The notes below the pieces were generated by a model. It saw nothing but the letters and a program-made list of their open reading frames with translations. It was not told the origin of the DNA and did no database searches. The position numbers and the translations under genes were made by a program. A stretch of 26,141 nucleotides of DNA, taken from NCBI GenBank assembly GCA_019648995.1, contig BLXT01006951.1, positions 892,590 to 918,730 on the forward strand, given 5' to 3'. Positions 1-9,929 of the stretch are shown piece by piece; position 1 is the first letter of the stretch; every line of letters begins with the position of its first letter. This DNA is from Plakobranchus ocellatus. Its lineage: Eukaryota; Mollusca; Gastropoda; Plakobranchidae.

Positions 1-130
1 AAAGGGTAAAAGGAGTGTTAGGACGATTCACTAGTGAATACAGAAACAATTAAGGTTGAAAACAAACTCTTAGAGAGTGATTGAAAAAATAAAAATTTAC
101 AGGATATCAATCAGTGCTTCCAGTGAGAAC

Positions 131-194
131 TTAAGAAAGCTGAGGATTTTTTTCCAGGTGGCCTATAATCGAACCGCCGAAGGCGAAAGCATAC
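131..194 (-). CDS. Probable terminal exon of the same unrecognised gene
   Basis: The acceptor is a TTTTAG at 196-195 on the minus strand. Joined in phase 2 to the exon ending at 771, it continues the frame as G-YAFAFGGSIIGHLEKNPQLS and stops at TAA (133-131). The small-residue, weakly hydrophobic GGYAFAFGGSIIG segment could be a short membrane or interface helix. The predicted protein is about 98 residues if translation starts at 1003. The pairing is inferred only from phase and from the sensible peptide; no poly(A) signal is visible before the window edge. The alternative donor at 774 would give a ten-residue ending in another frame, which I consider less likely. Confidence 0.4.
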
Positions 195-770
195 CTAAAA
201 TTGTTTAAAAAGGACTGCAAATAAAGCCTTTTGGAGGCATTTTGGCATTCGTTTAATTATATTTAGTTCAACTCTAAGGTAATGAAATATCTTTTCATCT
301 AAAGCAGACATAACCGTGGGATATTGCACGGAAGACTGAAAATGCGGACAATTAGAAGCACTGGGATATGAAAATGCTATAATTGAGATAACATGAATAA
401 GGGTGAAAATTAAATGTTAGAAAAATGAATAAATTAAGAAAAAAAAAATAGGTTGTGAAATTGCCAGATTCTTATTCATAATCCTGATGTGGTCAATTAA
501 ATAAATAGGGCCCTTGACCTTGAAAAAGCCTATCTTTATCTTTTGCAAGCATTTTCATAAAAAAGGAAAATGGCCTTTAGAATAGAAATGATCAATACAT
601 TCATATCAATACCAAAAAAATGAATACTGAATTAAGAATTGGAATGCTCAAACCATAAGTTATTAAATATCAACAATGATAAGCTGTGCGAGGAAGTAAA
701 AGTGAACAAAAAAATACAGAAAAATTAGAAAATAAGAATGATCTGTCTCCTTTAAGATGTAATTTTATAC

Positions 771-1005
771 CCACCGTTGCTTAACCCACGTAAAAAAGAT
801 TCTCGTCTCTCATGGACGTATTGCTCATCAACTTCTTTGCATTCACCATTCTTGTTGACTGTGACATAACGAAAAGCCTTTCCAAGAATTGGAGCCAAAT
901 CCAACTTCATGGCTTTTTTTCTAAGCTCTCTCTCGTCAAGATGTGTTTTGTTTTTCGATGAACATGGAAGCGCTCCTTCTTTGTCTGCATCGTCCTGGTC
1001 CATTT
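771..1005 (-). CDS. Exon of an unrecognised small acidic/basic protein
   Basis: On the minus strand a T-rich tract and TTTGCCAG acceptor (AG at 1007-1006) open an exon of 235 nt. Its first ATG (1003-1001) has a strong context (G at -3, G at +4) and may be the start codon after a non-coding first exon; an upstream coding exon would also fit. About 77 codons follow. There is an acidic start (MDQDDADKEG), then a helical charged stretch (ERELRKKAMKLDLAPILGKA), then NGECKEVDEQYVHERRESFL and RGLSNGG. The donor at 770 (GG|GTATAA) leaves phase 2, which fits the next exon at 194-131; a rival donor at 774 (CG|GTGGGT) gives a shorter end. I do not recognise the family. The codon use and charged composition look like a real protein and not a chance frame. 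It is divergent to the kish gene. Confidence 0.55.
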
Positions 1006-2474
1006 CTGGCAAATATAAAAAAAAAAAACCATCATTTTAACAAAAAAAAAAACTTTGTATCTGCAGTTTGTACTGTTTAAAACTTGAGCAGATAAAGAGC
1101 CACTAGAAAGATGCTTCATAATATTACATTGTTGCCTTGTTGCCACATGTAGTGGTCCTTTAAATCGCACAGCAGTCATAATTATTTTTGCGCGCAAGAG
1201 CTCTTATAATAAGTATGAGATGAGAACTAGCCCGAGTGTAGTTTGAAGCAGAGGAGGTCATGATGAACACGCCTAAAAACACATATTTAAATATTGTTGC
1301 TTTATTTTTTTTCGCTTCAAGACAATGGTGTTTGTTTTGGATATATTTCATGATGTGTATTGCCTTTTGGTTCCTCTGAAAAAATTGCTTGCTTAATCAC
1401 ATTAAAAGAAATTCAATTCTGCTTCTTTTTTTATTTTATTCTTTTAAAGACTAAATTTAAATTAATGTCTCGGCCTAAGTACCACACAACTTTGTGAAAG
1501 GCATTTTTTTCTCTTTTCTTCTTTACCCGGTTAAGCATCAGGGCTCCATGCCTTGCTGAAGGATTGGAGACAAAATTTGAAAACCACTTTTTTGCATGCT
1601 TCAATATGACCATGTGTATAGATCTAGATCTAAATTTCGATGGTGGACGTATCAAACCTGAGTTCCCTATTAGATCTAGATCTAGTGTATTACAAAAAGG
1701 CACTTCAGAGGTTTGATATGCCTGGTGCCTATGCCTGCAATCAACACAACCTTTCTGATGTTTTTACCCCTAATTGTAGAAGGCCAGTCAGATCTTATTT
1801 TACAAAATACACGATAGATCTAAAATTTAGATTTAAATTTAGATTTTAGATATAGATCTAGATCTAGGATCTAGATTTAGAATCTAGTCTAGACTCTAGA
1901 CCCGTATTAATGCCACTTCATCTACCTATTACAAATTTCTAATTTGCAGCGATCGAAACCCTCATATTAGTAGATCTAGAAATCTAGATCTCGTTCCTCG
2001 CGCACAAAAAAATACTTAAAATTTTTTTTTTTAACTGATATTTCTAGAATCTAGATCTAGAATCTAGTAAGTGAAAGATGATTTAAATTACATGTAATTG
2101 TAACGCACCAACATTTGCAAGACCTCAGCAGAAGTGTTTCTTTCATTAGTTCAATCTTCTGCATGGAAAGTCATAAAAATGGAAAAGTAGGGGAGAGCAC
2201 TCCCATCGATTGTTCCACATCTTCCACTTCGCACTTTCACTATCGTCAAAAACAGAGAGACTTCCTTCAACACGTAAGAAAGAAATATACAAACGTTTAA
2301 AAGCTCAGGAAAGTTCGACTGTAGATCTAGACCTAGTCTAATATATTGGAAAATTGAAGTCAGTTCACCTGGAACTGAAAGAAAAAATAGGACATTTGCT
2401 CTGTTTAACAAATTATACAGCGAAGGCTTTGAAGCTCGGCAGTTTTCTTCTCTCATCTCGATAAAATTCACAAA
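1006..2474. other. Divergent intergenic region between small gene and kish
   Basis: This stretch lies between the minus-strand exon and the kish start codon. It must hold the 5' untranslated exons and promoters of one or both genes, but no TATA box or initiator can be assigned with confidence. It contains the hexamer clusters listed separately. Several short open frames here are low-complexity or antisense to the presumed kish 5' UTR, and I do not call them genes. The pyrimidine-rich TTTTCTTCTCTC just before 2460 is a candidate initiator region for kish. Confidence 0.4.
1616..2068. repeat. Clusters of self-complementary AGATCT/TCTAGA hexamer repeats
   Basis: Runs of the six-base unit GATCTA, exact or degenerate, occur at about 1617-1632, 1670-1688, 1815-1900, 1970-1992 and 2041-2068. 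The unit is its own reverse complement in a shifted register, so each run is a palindrome on both strands. Further short runs lie near 2323, 2495, 4018-4082, 11515-11590, 24300 and 25565. Single-base changes turn pure runs into TTTAGATTTA-type variants, as expected for an old decaying microsatellite. Confidence 0.75.
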
Positions 2475-2477
2475 ATG
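2475..2477 (+). CDS. TMEM167A: TMEM167A/kish, start codon at end of exon 1
   Basis: The second kish exon opens at residue 2 (Ser) in phase 0, so the initiator Met must come from an upstream exon ending exactly in ATG before a donor. The sequence CACAAAATG|GTAAGA at 2471-2483 supplies this, with a strong donor. The exon's 5' UTR should cover roughly 2150-2474. A rival ATG|GTAAAG lies at 3951-3959 but has a weaker donor. The choice is inferred from splice logic, not from transcript data. Intron 1 would be about 4.07 kb. Confidence 0.6.
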
Positions 2478-2675
2478 GTAAGAAGCCAGAAGTGTAGATC
2501 TAGGCCTAGCTCTGTTCTAAATCTATAGAAGTTCAATCTAGATAAAAAGCCATATAAATTTATACATTTTTTTTAGTCTACCGGTAATGTCTTTTCTTTT
2601 GTTATCAAGCTTGTGGAGGATGCTAGCCTGGACGGTGGATAGACCATCATATTATTTTATATACTCGGTTGTCCC

Positions 2676-2757
2676 AGTTGGCTGAAGTCATAGGCCTTAC
2701 TTTTGGTACCAACCACGTTAAAAAAAGTCATAGGCCTTACTTTTGGATCAACCATGT
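2676..2757. repeat. Two-copy 40-bp direct repeat
   Basis: Two nearly identical tandem units begin AGTCATAGGCCTTACTTTTG and differ by a few bases in the second half (GGTACCAACCACGTT against GGATCAACCATGTT). They lie in kish intron 1. No function is apparent. Confidence 0.7.
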
Positions 2758-3421
2758 TAAATATTCTTTGCAATGAAATAATCTTAAACTGCTCATAACT
2801 GTCAAAACCTAGATATAGATTCAACTGATTAGGTCATATATTAACAAGAAAATATAGGCCCTATTTTTAGCGATTAATGCATGCTATAGTATGAACGAAT
2901 GAATGAAATTAGTTTGTTTCGAATTGACCTATTGTGACTAATTATCATCATTGCTGCTGAATGCACATGGTGCTATCAAATGGCAACTTGCTGTTCAGTG
3001 ACTCTACCAATGGCTGTATATTTCAATATATAATTTTTAAAAATGGCAGAAAACAGAAAAGGCCATGAAAACGCATTTTCTGAATGTGCATTAAGATATT
3101 TTGTAGAATATCCCATATTTTGCCATTAAGTTTGTGTTATTCGAAGGATATGCTATTCTGGAAGCTGTGTTAGCAAGGATTTACAATAAATTTGTTTTTT
3201 ATTAGTTTTATGCGTTAGTAAAGTTGTGAGGGTGCAGGAATCACGAGAGGAAGGATCTACTTGGATTTAGGAGTGGATTTTGCCAAGGTAAGACGAAACT
3301 AAACCTTAACATTTTTTTCCAAATCAAAGGTTTTTTTTTCATTCAAAGTTCAAATTTTGGACAGAGTCAAGATTATTTTTTTAAAAAGTTTAATGTTGTT
3401 TAATAGCCGATCAAAAAAAGG

Positions 3422-3429
3422 TGACGTCA
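3422..3429. promoter_or_regulatory. Perfect CRE-type octamer TGACGTCA
   Basis: This is an exact palindromic CREB/ATF consensus octamer inside kish intron 1, about 950 bases after the start codon. Such sites bind CREB/ATF-family bZIP proteins. It stands alone with no other recognisable promoter elements, so function is only a possibility. Confidence 0.25.
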
Positions 3430-4017
3430 TGACCTACTTCTGTCGTGAAAGCCAGTGTGCAATTTTGAATAAGTTTAAACCTTTAAAATGAACTAAGTCA
3501 GGAATAAACACTTTATATCGAAGAATTAGTTTGTCATAGGTATACAAAAGTGTTCAAACAGCAGGATTTTATGAATTTCAAGCTGCAGGTATTCATTTAC
3601 TGTGGGCATATCCTTTCGGCGTGCGCATACTAGATAAACCAGTCCCCCTTTTTTTCTGCGTTGGTCCGGGGAACAATTGACCAGTTAAAATTTAATCTTT
3701 TTTTACTTCTGCTATTTATGAAACATTCGTTTTTCATCCATTGAGGCTTTTACTGTCAATTATAAACAAGAAATTGTTTTGTGTTGTCTGCATGTGAATT
3801 TCTGCATGCGAATAGATGGAAAAAAATGGCCACCATAAAGGAAAGAAAGAGTGAAAGTTGCCATAGACGCTTTTTCGTACGGGCCCGATAGACCACAATT
3901 TTTTTTGTTTTGCTTTGTTCTTTCCCACAATTAGAGAAAAAAACGTTTTAAATGGTAAAGTGGTACCATTTTAACTACATCAAAGTAGTTTTGGGTTGTG
4001 AATATACTTTGGTGAGT

Positions 4018-4082
4018 TTAGATCTAGACCTAATAGCGATATTACATAGGCTAGATTTAGCGATCTGGATCTAGATCTAATC
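4018..4082. repeat. AGATCT hexamer cluster in kish intron 1
   Basis: Three short runs (TTTAGATCTAGACCTAAT, GGCTAGATTTAGCGAT and TGGATCTAGATCTAAT) are the same degenerate hexamer repeat as in the 1616-2068 clusters. Confidence 0.65.
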
Positions 4083-6546
4083 TGGGGTAGATTGATTCGA
4101 AAAATGGTTATGGAAGCTGATCTCTACTTTTATTGCTACAAATATTATTATTTCCATTCTGTTTTAGAGAACTCAGTATGTATTGGCTTATCTCATTAAG
4201 ATGAACTACATTACTAGTATAAAGGGCTGAAATAAAGGCCAAATATTTCGTTTTCAGTGTAGGATATATAGATATCTATATAGCAGATTGAGGTTTAAAA
4301 AATCATTTCCTTTTCATGCAAGTTATGATGAAATGTTTTATGACCATCAAATCAGAAGCAAAAAGGGAAAAAGGAAAGAAAATTAGGGGAGAAAAGGACA
4401 ACATTGAAAACAGGCTCATACATATCTAAAATAATACACAATTAGCCATCAAACTTCAAAGTAAACAATTCAATTTGACATTCAGACAAGTTTCACATAA
4501 AAAGTACATAAAGGCAGAAAACAAACAAAACTGAATAAAAGTAAAAAAAAAAAAAAATTGTTAGCATAATTATTGATAAGAACGTATGATAATTTTTTTT
4601 ATAACATTTTTGTTCATGCATACTGTGTAAAAAAATGCTTGCAGAAAGTAATGATTACACTTTTTTTTTTGCAGGCTATCAAGGTGAAAAGGATCACAGA
4701 TAAACATTTGTGCCTCTGAATTGAGAAAAAATAACTATATATCAGAGAATGTGAGCCTCATCTATAAATCAGAGTACCAATCTGGTATTTATAATCAGAA
4801 AAGAAAAGAAAACAGAAGTAGTGAATGTTCTTTAAACGTTTGCAGCTCTTTTTCTTTTGCGCTTTACAATATTCATTTATTGTCTCATTTTGCTTTTATT
4901 TTTTTTTTGTTTTTTTGTCTAGATGTTTGAAAATCTTCTTTTAATATTTCAAAACATGTTATGTACAATAAAAGAGGGCTTGCCCAAAAAGTTGTCTATT
5001 TGTATGAATTTATTTCAGCCTTTTTTTATTTTTACTGTCCATTGTCATAGAATTGTCTTCCTTTCACTAAGAAATGTAACAAAGTCTTCCCAACACATGG
5101 ATTTGGAGTTCGTATTTCCAGTTTGTAGATTATATGTAGTGTGATGACTTATAAAGTGCTTCTGGAGTGTTTCCCATGAGAAAATAAGACTATTTCTGGA
5201 TTTAAAGAAAATTTGGAGTTGGTGACCTTGACCTCCTGTAATGCGTTATGTAAAGGTCTGTTGCTCAAAATTTTTGTATTTCTGAATTCCTCAGACTCAG
5301 AGCTAAATTTTGATATATGATACATAAATGTGCATTAAATATGAAAAATGGCCAAAATTTGACTTTTCAAGCAGATGCTCAAGGCCTCTGTTTTCTGCCA
5401 AATGTATTATAAATGTCTAATTTCAGAGGGTCTGATGATAATATTATGTTGCATGTACCACATTCAAAGAGTTTCGGACTTGTGTTGCAACAATCAAAAT
5501 ATATTCTAATTCTAACCTATAAAGTGCGTAGATAACTTCACTGAGGACTGGGAGGCATCCTATCTAGATTAAAAAAAAAAATTCTAAAAGAGACGATAAT
5601 TGTGGTTTCTATGAATATGCCAGGGATTTAAAGATATGATGCGTATGAATTGGCTAGGGATTAATTAAGAGGCACTATATTGCCCTTTTTTTTACAGCAT
5701 AGAAAAAATGTCTATGTGTCATCTGTTGTTGGTGGATTTTTGAAAAGTCAGTATCACTGTGTTCGTGTAATAACAGTAATTGCACAGACAATGTTATGCC
5801 ACTTATAATTATAGTAAAAATGCACTCCTACTCAAAGTCATGATGGACATGTGACACCATTCTGTACTTTCCCTAAAGTAAGCAGCTAAAATCAAAGTTC
5901 TTCGAACCTCATATAATTTGTGGTCTGGCGTATAATTTAACTAACCAGAGATTACATCATATTCTCTGTTGTGTACTGTAATGACACAGTAGACTAGAGA
6001 CTAAGTTGTTTTGTTTGCTTGGGGCAACATGAGCCAGCTAGCTTTACTTAGACTGGATTATTGACCTCAGACGCATATGCATACATTACAGTAAAATTGC
6101 AAAGGCACAACACAAGATTCCCTAGCTTAATTCCAAAAGGGTTACAAGAAAGTATGCTGAGACTGTGACTGAGTGGCATGTAAGAAAATGTTCATGTGTC
6201 TTTATCTACCTTTTCTTCTCATCTCAGCTCTGACATTTCCTTGTTGTTACAATGAGCTTTGTCAACGCAACTGTTAATAAATTCATTTCAAGCAGTGAAC
6301 ATATGATGTAATTATATTTCACAAGTATCATCGGAGGACTTTCTCAACTACACTTTTCATTTCAAAGAAATTTAAATTTTAAAAGTTTAAAGAAGAGGAA
6401 ATTTCACAAATTTATGCATTTTATTTTGGAAGGAAATAAAGCTTCAACGTGTAAATTGATTTTGATTTATACTGACTTACCTGTGTTAGACTGTGTATTA
6501 CATTTGATTGGAAATGAGTTTTACGTGACCATCTGTTCTTTTCCAG

Positions 6547-6656
6547 TCTGCCATTTTCAACTTCCAAAGTCTTTTGACAGTCGTCCTTCTCCTGATCTGC
6601 ACATGCGCTTACCTGAGAGCGATAGCGCCAAGTCTCCTGGATCGTCACAAAACTGG
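6547..6656 (+). CDS. TMEM167A: TMEM167A/kish protein, exon 2
   Basis: Kish proteins are small two-pass membrane proteins of the Golgi and early secretory pathway. This 110-nt exon follows a CTTTTCCAG acceptor and encodes residues 2-37: [20 protein letters not shown], then [18 protein letters not shown] recognise this as the N-terminal half of TMEM167A from memory of the human protein, with only conservative differences. Residues 7-27 form the first membrane helix. The donor GG|GTAAGT leaves phase 2, matching exon 3. The open frame that extends left of the acceptor and reads through the exon in another frame is a shadow. Confidence 0.95.
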
Positions 6657-7830
6657 GTAAGTCGGTATATTTTTTTGGAATGTTTTAGAGAAAATAACAA
6701 CACCCCAAGAGATTCTTCAAGTTGTTTTTATTTGTTTTAAAGCACAAATAAAAAAAAGTTTGCAAGTGCCGCATTCCCAGTATGTTTGTTGTTGTTTTTA
6801 AATTGTTCAAATAAGTCTGAGTGGTCGGTTGTATTCTATTTTGAAGTACGAAAAGAAAAAGTCAGATATCTAATATCATGCAGGAGTTAACATGCTCTCA
6901 TAATATTTTGGAGATCCAAGTTCAACCACAGATATTGATAGTCTAGACATTCTAGACTTTTGGAAAGTGCTTTTTTTATGCAATACTTAAAAGAAAAAAA
7001 ACTAGTTATGTAAGTTTAAAAATTAAGAAATATCATTTAGGGGAGGTTTTGACATGCTCATTGTCAATATGAGTTTTGCAGCGTATCAAGTCTAGTAAGT
7101 TTTCTGTTTTCTTTTTTTTTTTGTTTTTGTTGTTTTTGTTTTATTTTTGTCTGGGAAAGAAAATTTTTAAAAACATCATGTCATTATAACAGGAAATAAA
7201 TTATTCCTAGAGAATCACCCAACAGGATATTTTTTTTATTTGTCAAAATATTTCAAAATCGTTAAAAGTGTTTGAAAAAAAATGGAGTTTTTTTTGCATA
7301 TTAGAACAAATGATCATCATTTAGATATTTTAATAAAAAAAAACCCATTTTGCAGTGTCTCTAGCTGCTTTTGTCCAGTTAGTTTTATTCCTCTTTTTGG
7401 CATTTGCTGACAAACGAATCCTTAGGGACGGGTTAGGTATGTGATAAAGAGCTAACTAGCGGTATGTTTCTTAGGTGTCAGTCTGGTGTAAAGGGACTCT
7501 TTTTCTTTTTGCCTTCAAGGTGTTCAGGTGCTAGAGCTGTTTCAACAAGTTAAATTGTAACATTTAGATGTATGTGATAATTTTTGTGCATACTAAGGAT
7601 GAGGGGGGGCTATGTTGTTTGATTTCAAATTTTTTTTTTTTTTGTTCAAATTTGCCTTAAATCTTTCAAAATGATTTTAAATATTTCATATTTATTGTCC
7701 AATTTAATGTGTAAACATACTTTAATATGCTTAAATTATGATTTTGAATCTATCCTAAAAAAAGGATATTTCACTTTGCCATGATAAAAAATGTTTTCAT
7801 TGACTTTTAATATTACCACTCAATATAGTA

Positions 7831-8160
7831 AAAAAAAGGTTATTATATACATACACACACACACATATATCTATAGATATATACATACTCCTATACTCTG
7901 AGAGAGACAGAGAGAGAGTGATACTTCTGGATTATCATTAATCATTCACAAAATATAATTCCTACTATACACATGCTTTACTTGAATTCGCATGTAGATG
8001 TATATTCACTCACATATATTTGTATGTATGTGTATTGGTTTGCTATGTACGTCTATATACATATATGTATGAACAGATACATCTTTGTTAATTTATGTAT
8101 ATGAGTATGTGTAATATATGTGTGTGTGTATGTATATATCTATAGATAATAACCTTTTTT
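7831..8160. mobile_element. 330-bp inverted-repeat element (MITE-like)
   Basis: The left end reads AAAAAAAGGTTATTATATAC and the reverse complement of the right end reads AAAAAAGGTTATTATCTATA. The resemblance continues inward for about 50 bases on each side through shared CTATAGATATATAC and CATACACACACA blocks in shuffled order. The centre holds a short GAGAGA run and TATGTA-rich sequence. No coding capacity is present. A target duplication is unclear because both flanks are A/T runs. It could be a foldback MITE or an inverted pair of microsatellites. Confidence 0.55.
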
Positions 8161-8801
8161 CACACCTTCTAATAATGCTCTTTTTTTACAGATTTTTTTC
8201 ATTTTTAATGACACATTTTCAACGTTAAGCTTATATTTTATGTCATGCTGGTTTCCCTAGTAAGTCTCTATGGCATTTTATTTGTGATCATCATTTTTTT
8301 TCTTGATAAAGCGTTAGGACGAAACATTCTTACGTAAATTCTGTGTTGCTTTATTTGTTTTTAGAAGTTTGAGTTGGTGGTTGTATTTTTTTACTATATT
8401 TATTTCATTTCCTTCAACCACCATTGCATCTTCAGGATCCTTAAATTCATTTATCTGTTTCTGGGAGTGCGGAATTTGCATACGTTTTTTACTTCAACTT
8501 ATATTACCATTCCAAACTTTTTCTATTTTTGTTGTGTTATTTACAATCATACGCTGTTCCTCTGCTGCACTATCAGAAGAATGCAATTACAGTATGTAAT
8601 AGGCAGCATATGTAACAATGCATTTCAGCATTGAATCTCTAAACTACCAAGTAAGATTTTTTTTTTTAATTTGGCCTTGGAAAAATGTGGATTCTGATTC
8701 CCAGAGAATTACAGCCATTGTCTTTGCATTAAAGTATTAAAAAATTGTGTGACTCTCCCAAAGGTTAGGAAAGAGTTTGATGGTGAATTATAAATGATAC
8801 A

Positions 8802-9308
8802 CAGTGGAAACCTGATATAACAGGGATGGTGGGACCAGAGCATTAAACCTGATATATCAGATCGCTGTTAAATCAGAAATGCAAGGGAAGTAAGCATTTA
8901 TGGACTAATCAGCATATTTTGTAAAAAAGCTTGGATGATTTCATACTTTTCGTAAATTGAAAGGCATTTCCTCTGTGTGCATGCATGTGTGATGTGAAGG
9001 CCTCAAGCAAGCTCTGCTGCGTGACTTGTTACATGTGTGTGTAGGTAGGCCTAGTGCTAGATCAAGATCTGCAACCCTCTCTTGGTTCACCTGCTGTTAA
9101 GCATGTGATTGCAGTGACTCGACCTTACATGGGTTCATTCCCATTACTGTGCTGTTTCTTATTTCAACAAGCTTTTGTCTCTGTCATAACAGATTGGGCT
9201 TCGTTGAAATCCTGTAATTGCCCATAATGTTTACTAAAGATAAAGAGTATGATAAAGCAGGGATTTTAAAAATCCCTGTCATGACCAGGCATGTTATGGT
9301 TTCCACTG
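8802..9308. mobile_element. Tigger/pogo-like nonautonomous DNA transposon
   Basis: The ends are inverted: CAGTGGAAACCTGATATAAC on the left and, reading in from the right, CAGTGGAAACCATAACATGC. CAGTnGAAACC with repeated tATAACAG-type subterminal motifs is characteristic of pogo/Tigger elements of the Tc1/mariner superfamily. The left side repeats the motif (CCTGATATATCAG, CGCTGTTAAATCAG). At 507 bp it has no transposase frame and is a nonautonomous copy. The expected TA duplication is not intact on both sides, so the insertion is probably old. Confidence 0.65.
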
Positions 9309-9335
9309 ATCACAATTGTATGCACATTTATAATG

Positions 9336-9603
9336 AGGAATGGTGGCTGACCTGATAGGGCAGCTGGCTATCAAGTGAGAAGTCTGAGATTCGAATTCCA
9401 GTCCAAGTGAAGACAAATTTTCATTGCTCCTGTGTGTCCACCCAGCACTAAATGGCTAACTAGGTCTCTAGAGACACGCAGAAAGTAAAGGCAGCGAGAG
9501 AGGCAATGGCAAAACTACTTCAGAACACCATATGCCAAGAGTTGATTTCCTGATGCTTGGACTAAGCATTGAATTTGCTCTACTTTATTTCCTTTCTTTA
9601 CTA
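9336..9603 (+). mobile_element. tRNA-derived SINE, family A, copy 1
   Basis: This copy aligns along its length with the one at 21404-21678. Shared blocks include TGGCT...GATAGGGCAGCTGGCTATCA, an altered B box AGATTCGAATTCC, TTTTCATTGCTCCTGTGTGT, CCACCCAGC, the CATATGCCAAGA block and GATGCTTGGACTAAGCAT. It lacks about 25 bases of the other copy between CCAAGA and CTGATGCTTGG. The tail is a degenerate CTTTA run. It lies in kish intron 2. Confidence 0.8.
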
Positions 9604-9752
9604 ACATTTATTTACTTTGTTCCCAACACAAACGGTCCCATTTTATGGTGTCACCACACATTTATAATGTTTTATTGTTTATATAAAAGCTATGTCAACT
9701 TCTTCACAATATTGATAGTGGTGTTTGCTTTCTTATTTCTCTCCCCTATCAG

Positions 9753-9858
9753 AGTTCTCGGCACATTTTGGAAGTGTGCACGCATTGGTGAGAGGAAAAG
9801 TCCGTATGTAGCAGTGTGCTGTGTGGTGATGGCATTCAGCATTCTTTTCCTGACGTGA
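9753..9858 (+). CDS. TMEM167A: TMEM167A/kish protein, exon 3 with stop
   Basis: This exon follows acceptor CCCCTATCAG and completes the Gly codon split by intron 2. It encodes [20 protein letters not shown] and [14 protein letters not shown], then TGA at 9856-9858. This matches the C-terminal half of TMEM167A almost residue for residue (from memory of the human protein). The last 19 residues form the second membrane helix. Exons 2 and 3 give 71 residues plus the initiator Met, 72 in all, the family's usual length. Nothing is truncated or shifted, so the gene looks intact and functional. Confidence 0.96.
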
Positions 9859-9923
9859 GCCACTAAAGTAGAAGCTAATACCCTCTTTCATTTAAGCCTA
9901 TCCCTTGTCATCTTCTCAAACAC

Positions 9924-9929
9924 AATAAA
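9924..9929 (+). terminator. Candidate kish poly(A) signal AATAAA
   Basis: The first AATAAA after the kish stop codon lies 66 bases downstream in CACAATAAAAAATTG. A second AATAAA at 10745-10750, beyond a SINE, could give a longer 3' UTR. Neither can be proved from sequence alone. Confidence 0.4.

Larger units (their letters stand above)
2478..6546 (+). other. Kish intron 1
   Basis: This is presumed intron 1, 4.07 kb and AT-rich. It holds a two-copy 40-bp tandem repeat (2676-2757), a perfect TGACGTCA site (3422-3429), a hexamer cluster (4018-4082) and an 18-bp palindrome TATATAGATATCTATATA (4265-4282). I see no exon in it on either strand. The acceptor is CTTTTCCAG ending at 6546. Confidence 0.5.
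6657..9752 (+). other. Kish intron 2, host of three mobile elements
   Basis: This 3.1-kb intron runs from GG|GTAAGT to CCCCTATCAG. It contains the 330-bp inverted-repeat element (7831-8160), the Tigger/pogo-like element (8802-9308) and a SINE (about 9336-9603) that ends only about 150 bases before the acceptor. There are long T-rich tracts at 7105-7150. No further exon is visible. Confidence 0.85.

Noticed and set aside
1431-1849. Open frames on both strands with RSRS or LDLD stretches
   Set aside because: They are translations of the AGATCT hexamer repeat, not conserved protein.
2151-2471. Minus-strand 106-residue open frame
   Set aside because: It is antisense to the presumed kish 5' UTR, has no splice context and no recognisable domain.
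7905-7920. GAGAGA run as an independent regulatory GAGA element
   Set aside because: It is a short simple repeat inside the 330-bp inverted-repeat element with no gene start nearby.
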